A DNA stretch of 64,000 nucleotides from Lunatimonas salinarum (GTDB taxonomy: Bacteria; Bacteroidota; Bacteroidia; Cytophagales; Cyclobacteriaceae). The position numbers and the translations under genes are program-made. The stretch is taken from positions 186,001-250,000 of the forward strand of contig NZ_JACVCV010000003.1 of the NCBI RefSeq assembly GCF_017811155.1, written 5' to 3'. The notes beneath the pieces are model-generated. The model saw nothing but the letters and a program-made list of their open reading frames with translations. It was not told the origin of the DNA and made no database searches. Of the stretch, positions 18,146 to 26,031 are shown piece by piece; positions within the stretch are counted from its first letter, which is position 1, and the number at the start of each line of letters is the position of its first letter.

Positions 18146-19063
18146 TTAGAGGCGATCCATCAAGAACCTGTACAATTGAAGCATGGACTCAAAGTCTGTC
18201 CATATCACCCGCTCTCTTGGTGTATGCGCATTCTCCTGCGGAGCACCAATGAAACACCAGTCCACTGGATAGGGAGAATAATGGACCTCACGACCGTCGC
18301 TACTGCCATACGCCTCCACCTCTAATTGGTACGGGATTTCACTTTCATCAGCAAGTAACACCATTTTATTCAAAAAACTTCTCCGTGGGATGTGCTTATC
18401 TCTCAGGGAAATAACTACACCTTCTCCTGGCCTCACCCCCTCAGTAGCCCAGGTGATATCTGATATCAGGGCATTCTGTATGGGCCACCTCTCATAAATA
18501 TATTTCATTAACAACGGAACTGCTCCCCCACCATGCTCCTCGTAGGTCGAAAACACCACCAATCCGTCCGTCAACTCCTCACAAAGCAGCAGCGCATTGT
18601 AAACCCCCAGCCGATTGTCTAAATAGGCACCCTCTATATACGAATCTGTGATTTCGACGTCCTGCCGATAGGTCAGGATGGTGCCGGGCAGAACCGGCCG
18701 CTTAAAGTCATGATACAAGTTGCCATCATCAACCAGAAGCCTACACGCGATCGAACCATAAGCATCCTCCCCTATTAGCGCATCCCCATCCAATACCTCC
18801 GGGCCGCCTACAGGAACCAACTGATTCGCATAACGGGCCATAAACCCTACCGTATCCATGTGGGCAAAAACCGCTGTCCGAGGATTACCGAACGCCAAAA
18901 TCAAATTATCCTGAAGATTATCTCCAAAATGAACCTCCGGCGCAACCTTCCAAAACTTTCGACGTTTCAAAACATAATTTAACACAAAATCACGAACACG
19001 ACGCTCGTCTCCAGAAACTCCAGACAGGTGCAGTAGCTCAATCAATAAGGGGTGGGTTGGCAT
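18146..19063 (-). CDS. M42-like metallo-aminopeptidase family protein
   Basis: The 305-residue product starts at ATG 19063 (MPTHPLLIELLHLSG). It shows the metal-site pattern of M42/M20-type di-metal peptidases: AHMDTVGFMA, YLDNRLGVYNA, the glutamate pair in STYEEHGGG, SDITWATEG, and a late histidine in GAPQENAHTPRE. These enzymes remove N-terminal residues from peptides in the cytoplasm. At 305 residues it is shorter than many M42 enzymes (about 340-360), so the dodecahedral assembly insertions may be reduced. It is the first gene of the minus-strand cluster leading to hpt and adk. Confidence 0.82.
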   Translation of the reverse strand: MPTHPLLIELLHLSGVSGDERRVRDFVLNYVLKRRKFWKVAPEVHFGDNLQDNLILAFGNPRTAVFAHMDTVGFMARYANQLVPVGGPEVLDGDALIGEDAYGSIACRLLVDDGNLYHDFKRPVLPGTILTYRQDVEITDSYIEGAYLDNRLGVYNALLLCEELTDGLVVFSTYEEHGGGAVPLLMKYIYERWPIQNALISDITWATEGVRPGEGVVISLRDKHIPRRSFLNKMVLLADESEIPYQLEVEAYGSSDGREVHYSPYPVDWCFIGAPQENAHTPRERVIWTDFESMLQLYRFLMDRL

Positions 19064-19132
19064 AATTTGTGATGACCGGTTTTCTACAATTCGGATTATT
19101 AATTTAATTTTACAAAACAAAATGTGGAATAG

Positions 19133-19163
19133 TTTAGAGTTCTCGCAAAATATTCTACATTTG
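19133..19163 (+). promoter_or_regulatory. Promoter of the OmpA-like gene
   Basis: TTTA (19133-19136), 19 bp, then TACATTTG (19156-19163) match the TTTG-N19-TAnnTTTG consensus with one mismatch in the -33 box. A leader of about 70 bp, very A-rich just before the ATG at 19242, follows. Such A-rich leaders are typical of strongly translated genes in this phylum. Confidence 0.7.
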
Positions 19164-19241
19164 TAATTGGAATTGCTACTTCGAAACAAATCTTAATTCA
19201 AAACAATTTAAAAACTGAAAGTTGAAAAAAAATTTTTTACC

Positions 19242-20519
19242 ATGAAAAAATTAATATTATCAACACTAATGGCTGGCGCTTTAGGGTTTGGAGCTCAAGC
19301 GCAAAACGACTTCAACAAGTGGTCTATTGATGTCAATGCTGGCTTCAATAACGCCATGGCTCCTCTAACTCCCGGCTACTACAGTCCAAATCCGTTAAAT
19401 GTAGGATCTGCGGATATTGGAGTAAGGTACATGTTTAATGAAAAGTTTGGAGCGAAGTTAGATTATGGATTCGGTTCGTTCAGCAACGAGTCCAGCACTC
19501 CTTCATTTTCTTCGAACTATTTCCGGGCTAATTTGCAAGGTATTGCCAACTTGGGAAGAATCATGAGCTGGGAAACCTTCACTCGCCGTGTGAACCTTTT
19601 GGGTCACTTTGGCGCAGGTATCGGTAGAATGACTCCCCAAGAAGGTATATTTGCCGACGAACAAGATGATCAGTACAACTTCATCGTCGGTTTGACAAGT
19701 CAAGTAAAGTTGGGAGAGCGTGTAGCTTTGAATGGCGACATTAGCACCATCCTTGCGGGAAGACAAGATCTGGCTTTCGATGGCAATTCCAGAATTACAC
19801 GAACTACTCCAGGTCACTACGGGGTTAACGGCGTATACTGGACAGGCACACTGGGTCTTTCCTTCTACTTAGGTAGTGGAAGCACCCACGCAGATTGGTA
19901 TATCCGTGATAGCCAATATGCCACCAAAGAAGAGTTAGCTACCCAAATTGGTGAAATCAGAGACATGCTGAAAGATTCCGACGGAGATGGTGTTCCAGAT
20001 TACTTGGACAAAGAACCCAACACCCCTGCCGGCGCTCGCGTGGATTCTCACGGTAGAACATTGGATTCAGATGGAGACGGTATTGCTGACCACTTAGATA
20101 AATGTCCATTTGTCCCCGGACCTGCATCTATGGACGGATGTCCTCCCGCTGACACCGTTGAAGAAGTAGATTACTTGAAAAAAGCAATCAACGACGGATA
20201 CGTGAATGTGTATTATGCATTTGACAGCGCAAAACCACTTGGTTATTCTGCATCAGCTATTAACTACGTAGCCAACTTCCTTAAGCGAAATCCAGGAGTT
20301 AATGTAGAGTTGAAAGGTTATGCTGATGAGCTAGGCCCTGAGAACTACAACATGAAGTTATCTGAGCGTCGGGCTAAAGCAGTGTACGACGTTATGGTAG
20401 CCGCAGGAATAGATGCCTCTAGAGTATCTTACAAGGGATATGGAGAAGATACGAGTGTAGACAAAGCTTCTGCGGATGCAAGACAACTTGCGAGAAGAGT
20501 AAGCTTTGAAGTAAAGTAA
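19242..20519 (+). CDS. OmpA-family outer-membrane protein with TSP3-like calcium repeats
   Basis: The 425-residue protein has a signal peptide (MKKLILSTLMAGALGFGAQA), an N-terminal beta-barrel of about 200 residues, then two thrombospondin type-3-like Asp-rich repeats, DSDGDGVPDYLDKEP (about 246-260) and DSDGDGIADHLDKCP. A C-terminal OmpA peptidoglycan-binding domain follows, with FDSAKPLGYSA, LKGYADELGPENYN and SERRAKAVYDV. It likely links the outer membrane to the cell wall and may be a major surface protein. It has its own promoter and a strong terminator, so it is monocistronic. Confidence 0.93.
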   Translation: MKKLILSTLMAGALGFGAQAQNDFNKWSIDVNAGFNNAMAPLTPGYYSPNPLNVGSADIGVRYMFNEKFGAKLDYGFGSFSNESSTPSFSSNYFRANLQGIANLGRIMSWETFTRRVNLLGHFGAGIGRMTPQEGIFADEQDDQYNFIVGLTSQVKLGERVALNGDISTILAGRQDLAFDGNSRITRTTPGHYGVNGVYWTGTLGLSFYLGSGSTHADWYIRDSQYATKEELATQIGEIRDMLKDSDGDGVPDYLDKEPNTPAGARVDSHGRTLDSDGDGIADHLDKCPFVPGPASMDGCPPADTVEEVDYLKKAINDGYVNVYYAFDSAKPLGYSASAINYVANFLKRNPGVNVELKGYADELGPENYNMKLSERRAKAVYDVMVAAGIDASRVSYKGYGEDTSVDKASADARQLARRVSFEVK

Positions 20520-20540
20520 TCAATATTTGATATGTAGTGA

Positions 20541-20570
20541 AAACCCGATCTTTACAGATCGGGTTTTTTT
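20541..20570 (+). terminator. Rho-independent terminator after the OmpA-like gene
   Basis: Perfect 10-bp stem AAACCCGATC / GATCGGGTTT with a 6-nt loop followed by a T run, 21 bp after the stop codon at 20519. Confidence 0.9.
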
Positions 20571-20586
20571 GTTCAATTTTCCAGCG

Positions 20587-21240
20587 ATGTTTGTATTAAA
20601 CCGCGATAACTCCATAGCCAACCATTACTTGGCTGAATTAAGAAATACCGAGACCCAAACAAATCGATTGGTTTTTCGTAAGAACCTTGAACGTCTAGGT
20701 CAAATCATGGCTTACGAAATTTCAAAGGAACTTACGTACGAAACATCAACTATCAAGACGCCTCTAGCGGAAACAAAAATCCCACTGGCAGCGTCTCCTC
20801 CTGTTGTGATTGCGGTCCTGCGAGCAGCCATACCCTATTTTAACGGCGTTTTGAGTGTTTTTGACAACGCTGATAGCGGATTGATCGGCGCATTTCGAAA
20901 GGATCACCTGGAACACCAGCCTATAGAAATCGAATTGGGTTACCTTGCAGCACCGTCCATTGAAGGCAAGGACGTAATTCTGGTAGACCCCATGTTAGCT
21001 ACAGGAAAATCGTTTGTCAAAAGCATCAACGCCCTGTTAAAACACGGTCGTCCAACTACCTTTCATCTTCTATCGGTCATTGCTGCACCTGAAGGTGTTG
21101 AATACCTTCAAAAAAGCCTGAAATCTCCATTCAAGATCTGGACATGTGCACTGGATGACCGGCTGGATTCCCATTCCTATATCATACCCGGTCTAGGAGA
21201 TGCAGGCGATCTTTGCTTCGGTCCTAAACTCTCTTTCTAA
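20587..21240 (+). CDS. upp: Uracil phosphoribosyltransferase
   Basis: The 217-residue enzyme starts at ATG 20587 (MFVLNRDNSIANHYL), just after the OmpA terminator; earlier in-frame codons cover that terminator. It contains ISKELTYETSTIKTPL, the substrate loop VLRAAIPYFNGV, and the PRPP motif DPMLATGKSF. The C-terminal uracil-binding part ends PGLGDAGDLCFG. It converts uracil and PRPP to UMP in pyrimidine salvage. The antiporter gene begins 6 bp after its stop, so the two are likely cotranscribed. Confidence 0.95.
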   Translation: MFVLNRDNSIANHYLAELRNTETQTNRLVFRKNLERLGQIMAYEISKELTYETSTIKTPLAETKIPLAASPPVVIAVLRAAIPYFNGVLSVFDNADSGLIGAFRKDHLEHQPIEIELGYLAAPSIEGKDVILVDPMLATGKSFVKSINALLKHGRPTTFHLLSVIAAPEGVEYLQKSLKSPFKIWTCALDDRLDSHSYIIPGLGDAGDLCFGPKLSF

Positions 21241-21246
21241 CACCAA

Positions 21247-22176
21247 ATGATTTCTTACATTCTATTAACCGTCGGGCTGTTATTACTCTTGGCTGGTGGC
21301 AAGGTACTCGTAGATGGAGCGTCCGCCATTGCCGCCCGACTTGGGCTAAGTGCCGGATTAATTGGTCTGACCATCGTCGCATTTGGCACCTCGGCCCCCG
21401 AACTTCTGGTGAGCGTAACCGCCGCCCTAAAGGGAAATAGTGATATTGCCATCGGCAACGTCGTGGGGTCGAATATCGCAAATATCACCCTGGTACTGGG
21501 AATTACTAGCTTGGTTTTTCCGGTTGTGATCACTCGTTCCATCCTGAGGATGGACTATCTGTTCACGTTAATCACGACCGTATTTTTCTTTCTTTTATCC
21601 CTTAACGGCATCATTTCTTTTTTGGAAGGTCTTGTGCTGGTGGGCCTACTGGTGGCTGTAAATCTGTATTTTTTTAAAAAAATAGGGCGAGTGGAAATTA
21701 GCGATGAAGACACCATTGAGCTGAAAAAAAAATCGATATGGCTGTCCTTAGGATATGTGCTACTCGGTATACTCGGCCTTTATTTTGGTGCGGAATTATT
21801 CGTTGAAAACGGCGTTGATATTGCACAAACCCTCGGTGTCAGTGAACGGGTGATTGGCATTACCGTAATTGCAGTTGGAACCAGTCTTCCTGAACTCATC
21901 ACATCGGTGATTGCTGCCCTAAAAAAGGAAACGGACATTGCTATAGGGAATATCCTTGGAAGCAACATGATGAACATACTTTCCATTATAGGAGTTACGG
22001 CTTTGGTTCGTCCCATACCTGTATCGCTCGATTTTATCTACAATGACTACCTTTGGATGATTGCGTTTACGGTATTGTTGTTTCCACTCATGCGACTGCG
22101 GTACAACCTATCCCGAATTGATGGGGGCATATTGCTTGGAGGCTACCTGATCTACATTTTCTTCCTCTTATGGTAG
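21247..22176 (+). CDS. Calcium/sodium antiporter (CaCA family, YrbG-like)
   Basis: The 309-residue membrane protein consists of two inverted five-helix halves. Each has the alpha-repeat signature of the CaCA family: GTSAPELLVSVTAALKGN followed by IGNVVGSNIANI in the first half, and GTSLPELITSVIAALKKE followed by IGNILGSNMMNIL in the second. These repeats form the ion-binding sites. It should exchange Na+ or H+ for Ca2+ across the inner membrane. The next gene overlaps its end by 7 bp. Confidence 0.94.
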   Translation: MISYILLTVGLLLLLAGGKVLVDGASAIAARLGLSAGLIGLTIVAFGTSAPELLVSVTAALKGNSDIAIGNVVGSNIANITLVLGITSLVFPVVITRSILRMDYLFTLITTVFFFLLSLNGIISFLEGLVLVGLLVAVNLYFFKKIGRVEISDEDTIELKKKSIWLSLGYVLLGILGLYFGAELFVENGVDIAQTLGVSERVIGITVIAVGTSLPELITSVIAALKKETDIAIGNILGSNMMNILSIIGVTALVRPIPVSLDFIYNDYLWMIAFTVLLFPLMRLRYNLSRIDGGILLGGYLIYIFFLLW

Positions 22177-22631
22177 AATATCTTGCGACGTTTCTAGGCA
22201 TCTATTTCCTATGCTTGTTTAAATTCATTGCCGGCCCAGTACTTGGCTATGCGGCTGGATATAGCGTCTTAGAAATAGAGCTGGTCACCGTATCGGGCAT
22301 GATGACCTCTGTGGTGGCGTTTACCTTTGTTGGAGAATGGATAAAGCGAACGTGGACCATCAAAGTCCGGAAAAATCCCAAAAAATTCACCAAACAAACC
22401 CGAAATATCATTCGAATATGGCAAAAGTTTGGCGTTTGGGGAATTGCCGCACTTACTCCCATTTTACTAACTCCTATCGGTGGAACAGTAATTCTTACGT
22501 CATTCGGCATCCCAAAGAAAAAAATCATCTTCACCATGCTGATTAGTGCGTTGATCTGGGCGTTTATCTTTGGGATATCCATACATGAAATTCTGGACAT
22601 CCCCTTTTTCAAGAGTTTGTTACCAACCTAA
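22170..22631 (+). CDS. Small membrane protein (small multidrug export-like)
   Basis: The 153-residue protein has about four hydrophobic helices with a basic loop KVRKNPKKFTKQTRNI in the middle. The segment GVWGIAALTPILLTPIGGTV resembles the conserved core of the putative small multi-drug export family (PF06695 type). That family name is not backed by much functional work. Its start lies inside the end of the antiporter gene (7-bp overlap), pointing to coupled translation and perhaps a linked role in ion homeostasis. Confidence 0.7.
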   Translation: MVEYLATFLGIYFLCLFKFIAGPVLGYAAGYSVLEIELVTVSGMMTSVVAFTFVGEWIKRTWTIKVRKNPKKFTKQTRNIIRIWQKFGVWGIAALTPILLTPIGGTVILTSFGIPKKKIIFTMLISALIWAFIFGISIHEILDIPFFKSLLPT

Positions 22632-22633
22632 AC

Positions 22634-22666
22634 AAATAGGAAAGCGGTATTCCCACTTTCCTATTT
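22634..22666. terminator. Bidirectional terminator between convergent genes
   Basis: An 11-bp perfect stem AAATAGGAAAG / CTTTCCTATTT with an 11-nt loop, A-rich on the left and T-rich on the right, lies between the stops at 22631 (+) and 22695 (-). It can serve both strands. Confidence 0.75.
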
Positions 22667-22694
22667 TAGCTTTGTTTCAACACCTTCTGTGGTT

Positions 22695-23651
22695 TTAAAG
22701 GACACTCGCCACCGTTGCCTTTAGGAAAACCGGTGTAAAAGGCCGTACCAAATCGATCTGCTCTCCTTTTAGGTACAAATCTTCCCGGATTTCTGAAGGA
22801 ATAATTTGAATGGATCCATCATAGGCAGCAAATGAATACGCCAATACCTCGATCTCCGCTCCCTCTCTGACACCTCGTAGGCCATGATCCAAAAACGGCA
22901 ATCCTCCAGCAGCCCCTATCGTAACGGATGGCCGGGAATTGGGGGTAGATTCAAAAGTCGCTTCTGTCTCGCCCAACTGGAAAAGCTCAAAATCAAAGGA
23001 CACGTTACTGCTGTTGGAAGAAGCTGTTTTCTCCGCATCACCTGACTCCAATATCCTCCTGTATATTCCATCAGATATTTCTTCAAATCCCTCCAACTCA
23101 TTTTCCGCTATATAATCCAAAATCAACTGCTCCTCCCGCTCCTTTAGCTCATCAAGTGTGTATTTTCGGGCAAACTTAAGACGAATAGTCAGATTTGAAT
23201 TGGCAAGGATCAACTGCTGATACCCGTAGTTACCAAATGCCAAATAGGAGGGAGAATAGACCATTAGCTCCTCTCCGACACGGGATAATCCAGCTGCATA
23301 GGCGAAGACAACCGGCCATATTCCATCCATCGATTGCTTAAATATAATCGGCTCCTTTGTTTCATCCATATAAGATTTTATCAACTGACCGTCCAATGAC
23401 CGGATTTCAAAATAAACGCCGACGAAATCATCGTTTACAATCTCCGCACCTTCCGCATTCTGATTGACTTTTTCATAATAAAATCCGACTTGCGTTTTAG
23501 TGGCAGCTAGTTGGTTACTCTCTATGTACCGCTCCAAAATGGCATCATCTCGCGCGATTACTTGATCCAACTCTGATTCCGACTCCTGCAAACATCCGGT
23601 AAGGGACAAGAAAACGAATGGTGCCGCAAGGTACTTAAACATTTGATTCAT
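22695..23651 (-). CDS. Lipoprotein with two degenerate FKBP-like domains
   Basis: The 318-residue protein has a lipoprotein signal with the lipobox LSLTGC (cysteine 20). Two FKBP-like units follow, roughly residues 70-170 and 215-318. The first has DDFVGVYFEIRSLDG and YLAFGNYGYQQLILANSNL, echoing V-x-Y-x-G-x-L-x-DG and AYGExG of FKBP prolyl isomerases. The second has ATFESTPNSRPSVTIG and FLDHGLRGVREGAE. The FD dyad and the V-I-P-G-W segment of catalytic FKBPs are missing in the first unit. It is probably a periplasm-facing lipoprotein used for binding or folding rather than fast catalysis. Confidence 0.72.
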   Translation of the reverse strand: MNQMFKYLAAPFVFLSLTGCLQESESELDQVIARDDAILERYIESNQLAATKTQVGFYYEKVNQNAEGAEIVNDDFVGVYFEIRSLDGQLIKSYMDETKEPIIFKQSMDGIWPVVFAYAAGLSRVGEELMVYSPSYLAFGNYGYQQLILANSNLTIRLKFARKYTLDELKEREEQLILDYIAENELEGFEEISDGIYRRILESGDAEKTASSNSSNVSFDFELFQLGETEATFESTPNSRPSVTIGAAGGLPFLDHGLRGVREGAEIEVLAYSFAAYDGSIQIIPSEIREDLYLKGEQIDLVRPFTPVFLKATVASVL

Positions 23652-23716
23652 AATAAGGTAGTTATATTGATTTAATTTAGGTGCAATTGGCTAAAACAAT
23701 CGGAATACGTAACGAA

Positions 23717-25084
23717 TTATTTTCGAAGATTAAAGTTCATCCGCAGGTTCATTCCAGCAACCGAAAATTGTTGATTAACAAAGGTAAGGTCTCCAAGTGG
23801 CAATTTGTAAAAAGGTTCTAAGGAAATAAACGTTCCATTCTTCAAATTATACTCATAGCCAACCGACAGGTTCAACATACCTCCAAAATCAGCACCTGAC
23901 CTACCTGCAGGACGGTAAACAGAAGTAAACTGCTCCACAGTGGGAGCAAAATTCAACCCTGAGGAAGTAGAGGTAAAAAAAGAACTTGTCTCAAAGGTTT
24001 CCGTGGCTGCTTGATCCAAATAAACCATGCTAGATAAACCGGTGATTAGAAACACACCCGCATTTTTTCTCTCCAAAAGCAGGTATTTCAAGTTTACCGG
24101 AATATCTATACTGGCCAAACTCAATTGGGAGGATGAGCCGAGAAAATTTGAACTGGCTCGAATGTTTTCCGCCATGGCCATTTGATCCGCCTTTGCGTAG
24201 GATGCCTGAGAAGCCATGACTACACTCGGAGACCGATCTGCATTTAGGTTCTGTCTGGCGTAGGTCATTCCCACATCCAATCGTAACTTTCGAGACAACG
24301 AAAACTCAGACATTACCCCGGCACCCAAATTCATCCCATTGACGGCATCGGAACTAGCCTGCGGAGCCACCACCAAGCCCAGCTTGACAGGTGAATTGGA
24401 TTTTGCAGCCAATGGAGTCGTGGCCTCCTCATCCCCAGATGCCATCCATTTTTCCAGCACTTGCAGCGCCTCATTCACATCCATGGGAGCTGGACGGCTT
24501 TCGGCTGCATTAAAAAGCGTATCCGTCGGCATCACAAAGTCCCCTTTAGGTAGCATTTGATCGAGCTCAAAGCCTGATGGACGATCCTCTTCGATTTGAA
24601 CAGCCAGCCGGTCTTCATAGGTTTCCAAATCACTCTTCTCCACAGAAGCTAGCTTATCTTCCGGTGAGGAACGCTCGGCGGAATTCGTTCGTATAGGTGT
24701 TCTACTTTGTGCTTTTGTGTCTTCTTCTCCCTGCTGATTGACCTCATCCGCAAACTGACGAAGCGTTGGCAAGGTATCTGACCCAGCTAAAGCCGGGCTT
24801 TCCCACCCGGACTCCTCCGCTTCAAATTTCCGTTCAGCCGCTTCGGAAAGTCTTTCGTCATCTAGCGCGTCCCCCCCTCCAAATGGTCCATAAACGAGCA
24901 CCAAAAACAAACTAGCTGCCAATCCAGCCGTAATGAATGGCCATATCAGGCGCGCAGTTTTCCTTTCCGGCTTAAAGTAGGCACTGGATAATTTTTCCCA
25001 TTGTGCAGGATCATATGGCTCCTCATGATGCGCAAAGGAGTCTTTAATTTTATCCACTAACCTCTTATCAAACTGCTCCTTCAT
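23717..25084 (-). CDS. Membrane-anchored protein with C-terminal beta-barrel, partner of ECF sigma factor
   Basis: The 455-residue protein begins with a cytosolic segment of about 43 residues (EPYDPAQWEKLSSAYF), then one membrane helix at about 44-66. A long polar Glu/Ser-rich linker follows, and from about residue 245 a beta-rich region in the style of an outer-membrane barrel, ending MNLRMNFNLRK. Its start overlaps the end of the sigma factor gene by 17 bp, the usual place of an anti-sigma gene. I infer an anti-sigma-like or envelope-sensing role. A classical zinc anti-sigma motif is not visible. Confidence 0.72.
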   Translation of the reverse strand: MKEQFDKRLVDKIKDSFAHHEEPYDPAQWEKLSSAYFKPERKTARLIWPFITAGLAASLFLVLVYGPFGGGDALDDERLSEAAERKFEAEESGWESPALAGSDTLPTLRQFADEVNQQGEEDTKAQSRTPIRTNSAERSSPEDKLASVEKSDLETYEDRLAVQIEEDRPSGFELDQMLPKGDFVMPTDTLFNAAESRPAPMDVNEALQVLEKWMASGDEEATTPLAAKSNSPVKLGLVVAPQASSDAVNGMNLGAGVMSEFSLSRKLRLDVGMTYARQNLNADRSPSVVMASQASYAKADQMAMAENIRASSNFLGSSSQLSLASIDIPVNLKYLLLERKNAGVFLITGLSSMVYLDQAATETFETSSFFTSTSSGLNFAPTVEQFTSVYRPAGRSGADFGGMLNLSVGYEYNLKNGTFISLEPFYKLPLGDLTFVNQQFSVAGMNLRMNFNLRK

Positions 25085-25613
25085 TTTTTACATGGTTTAA
25101 AGCAATTACCTTCTCCCTCAACATACCCTTGGCCCTAGCCAGATAGGTCCGACAGGTACTCGAAGGTATATTCAAATGGGCTGCTATTTCATCGTGTTTG
25201 TAACCTTCGATTTCAAACATGTTAAAGATAATACGCAAGTTATCGGGCAGTTCGCCCAATAACCGAAGGATATCTTCCGTGGACAAATCATCTATTACAC
25301 TCACATGATATGCTTCCACATCTATCTGTTCTATATCCACCATTCCCGAAAATCGGAGGTTTTTCCTGTAATAATCTACCGACGTATTGATCAATATCCG
25401 CCTCAACCAGCCTTTGAAGGAGCTCCCCCCTTTATATTGATCCAATTTATCAAACATCTTCAGAAAACTGTCATTCACAATCTCACACGCTTCGTCGCGA
25501 TTACCCGAGTACCGCAAAGCCACACTCATGGCATACCCATAGAAATGCTTATAAAGCCTCTCGAGTGACTTTGGATCCCCTTTTCTAGCTTCTTGTATGA
25601 GATCTTGCTCCAA
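25068..25613 (-). CDS. RNA polymerase ECF-type sigma factor
   Basis: The 181-residue protein has region 2 (RYSGNRDEACEIVNDSFLKMF, with the downstream GSSFKGWLRRILINTSVDYYR) and region 4 with the helix-turn-helix EIEGYKHDEIAAHLNIPSST and CRTYLARAKGML. This is the extracytoplasmic-function sigma-70 pattern. It probably reads an envelope signal passed by the overlapping downstream gene product. The target promoters are unknown. About 230 bp upstream without a gene separate it from the divergently read tandem-repeat region. Confidence 0.93.
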   Translation of the reverse strand: MEQDLIQEARKGDPKSLERLYKHFYGYAMSVALRYSGNRDEACEIVNDSFLKMFDKLDQYKGGSSFKGWLRRILINTSVDYYRKNLRFSGMVDIEQIDVEAYHVSVIDDLSTEDILRLLGELPDNLRIIFNMFEIEGYKHDEIAAHLNIPSSTCRTYLARAKGMLREKVIALNHVKNEGAV

Positions 25614-25844
25614 AAGAATTGATAATTATAGGACGTCGTTATTGTGTAGACGTACAGCGGCACGAAAACGCTACAAAGCTACTCAACTTTTTTTATTTCG
25701 TTTTTTCCATATGCTACCGGTAGCTATCGAATAATCACAGCGGTATCTTTTGATACTACCGATTATCTGCTATTTTTAAGTTTCCAATTAAGAACATTGT
25801 CTGGGGTTCGGACGTTTACTTTCTGGCTGCTTATGGGAAACAAC

Positions 25845-25931
25845 ATGAAATCGAGCATGACGCAAGCGACACACACTGGGATGACTATTAGCCATGCGAG
25901 ATTCCATTTGACCGCTGAAAAACAATTATAG
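25845..25931 (+). CDS. Short leader-like peptide 1, 28 aa
   Basis: This frame begins at the first base of repeat copy 1 and encodes 28 residues starting MKSSMTQATH and ending LTAEKQL, then TAG. The next short frame starts 4 bp later. It shares the pattern MKSS-TQATH-G and ARFHLTA with peptide 2. No signal peptide is visible. The peptide may be real or only a coupling device for translation of the downstream gene; the preserved reading frame is the main argument. Confidence 0.4.
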   Translation: MKSSMTQATHTGMTISHARFHLTAEKQL

Positions 25932-26027
25932 ACACATGAAATCGAGCACGACGCAAGCGACACACGGAGGGACGATTGAAATTCGTGCGAGATTCCATCT
26001 GACCGCTAAAGAACAAATTATAAACAG
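25845..26027 (+). repeat. Two tandem copies of a 91-92 bp unit, each coding for a short peptide
   Basis: Copy 1 is 25845-25935 and copy 2 is 25936-26027. Both begin ATGAAATCGAGC, share CGCAAGCGACACAC, GCGAGATTCCAT and GACCGCT, and differ most in the middle. A third start ATGAAAT at 26028 is the start codon of the following gene, so the repeat ends exactly at that start. The 231 bp before it hold a GCTACCGGTAGC palindrome near 25710 and a near-match to a -7 box at about 25744, but no gene I can support. Confidence 0.85.
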
Positions 26028-26031
26028 ATGA
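25936..26031 (+). CDS. Short leader-like peptide 2, 31 aa, overlapping the next start
   Basis: This frame starts at the first base of repeat copy 2 and encodes 31 residues starting MKSSTTQATHGG and containing ARFHLTAKEQ. Its TGA stop at 26029-26031 overlaps the ATG at 26028 in an ATGA junction, the classical arrangement for translational coupling. It is a diverged copy of peptide 1 with the same frame kept open. Confidence 0.45.
   Translation: MKSSTTQATHGGTIEIRARFHLTAKEQIINR

Noticed and set aside
20527-20586. Upstream extension of upp
   Set aside because: The added codons translate the OmpA terminator hairpin; ATG 20587 begins the conserved N terminus.
25763-25963. Minus-strand frame of 66 codons across the tandem repeat
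   Set aside because: It crosses the first repeat copy in antisense and ends inside the second; the plus-strand frames fit the repeat limits and start codons much better.
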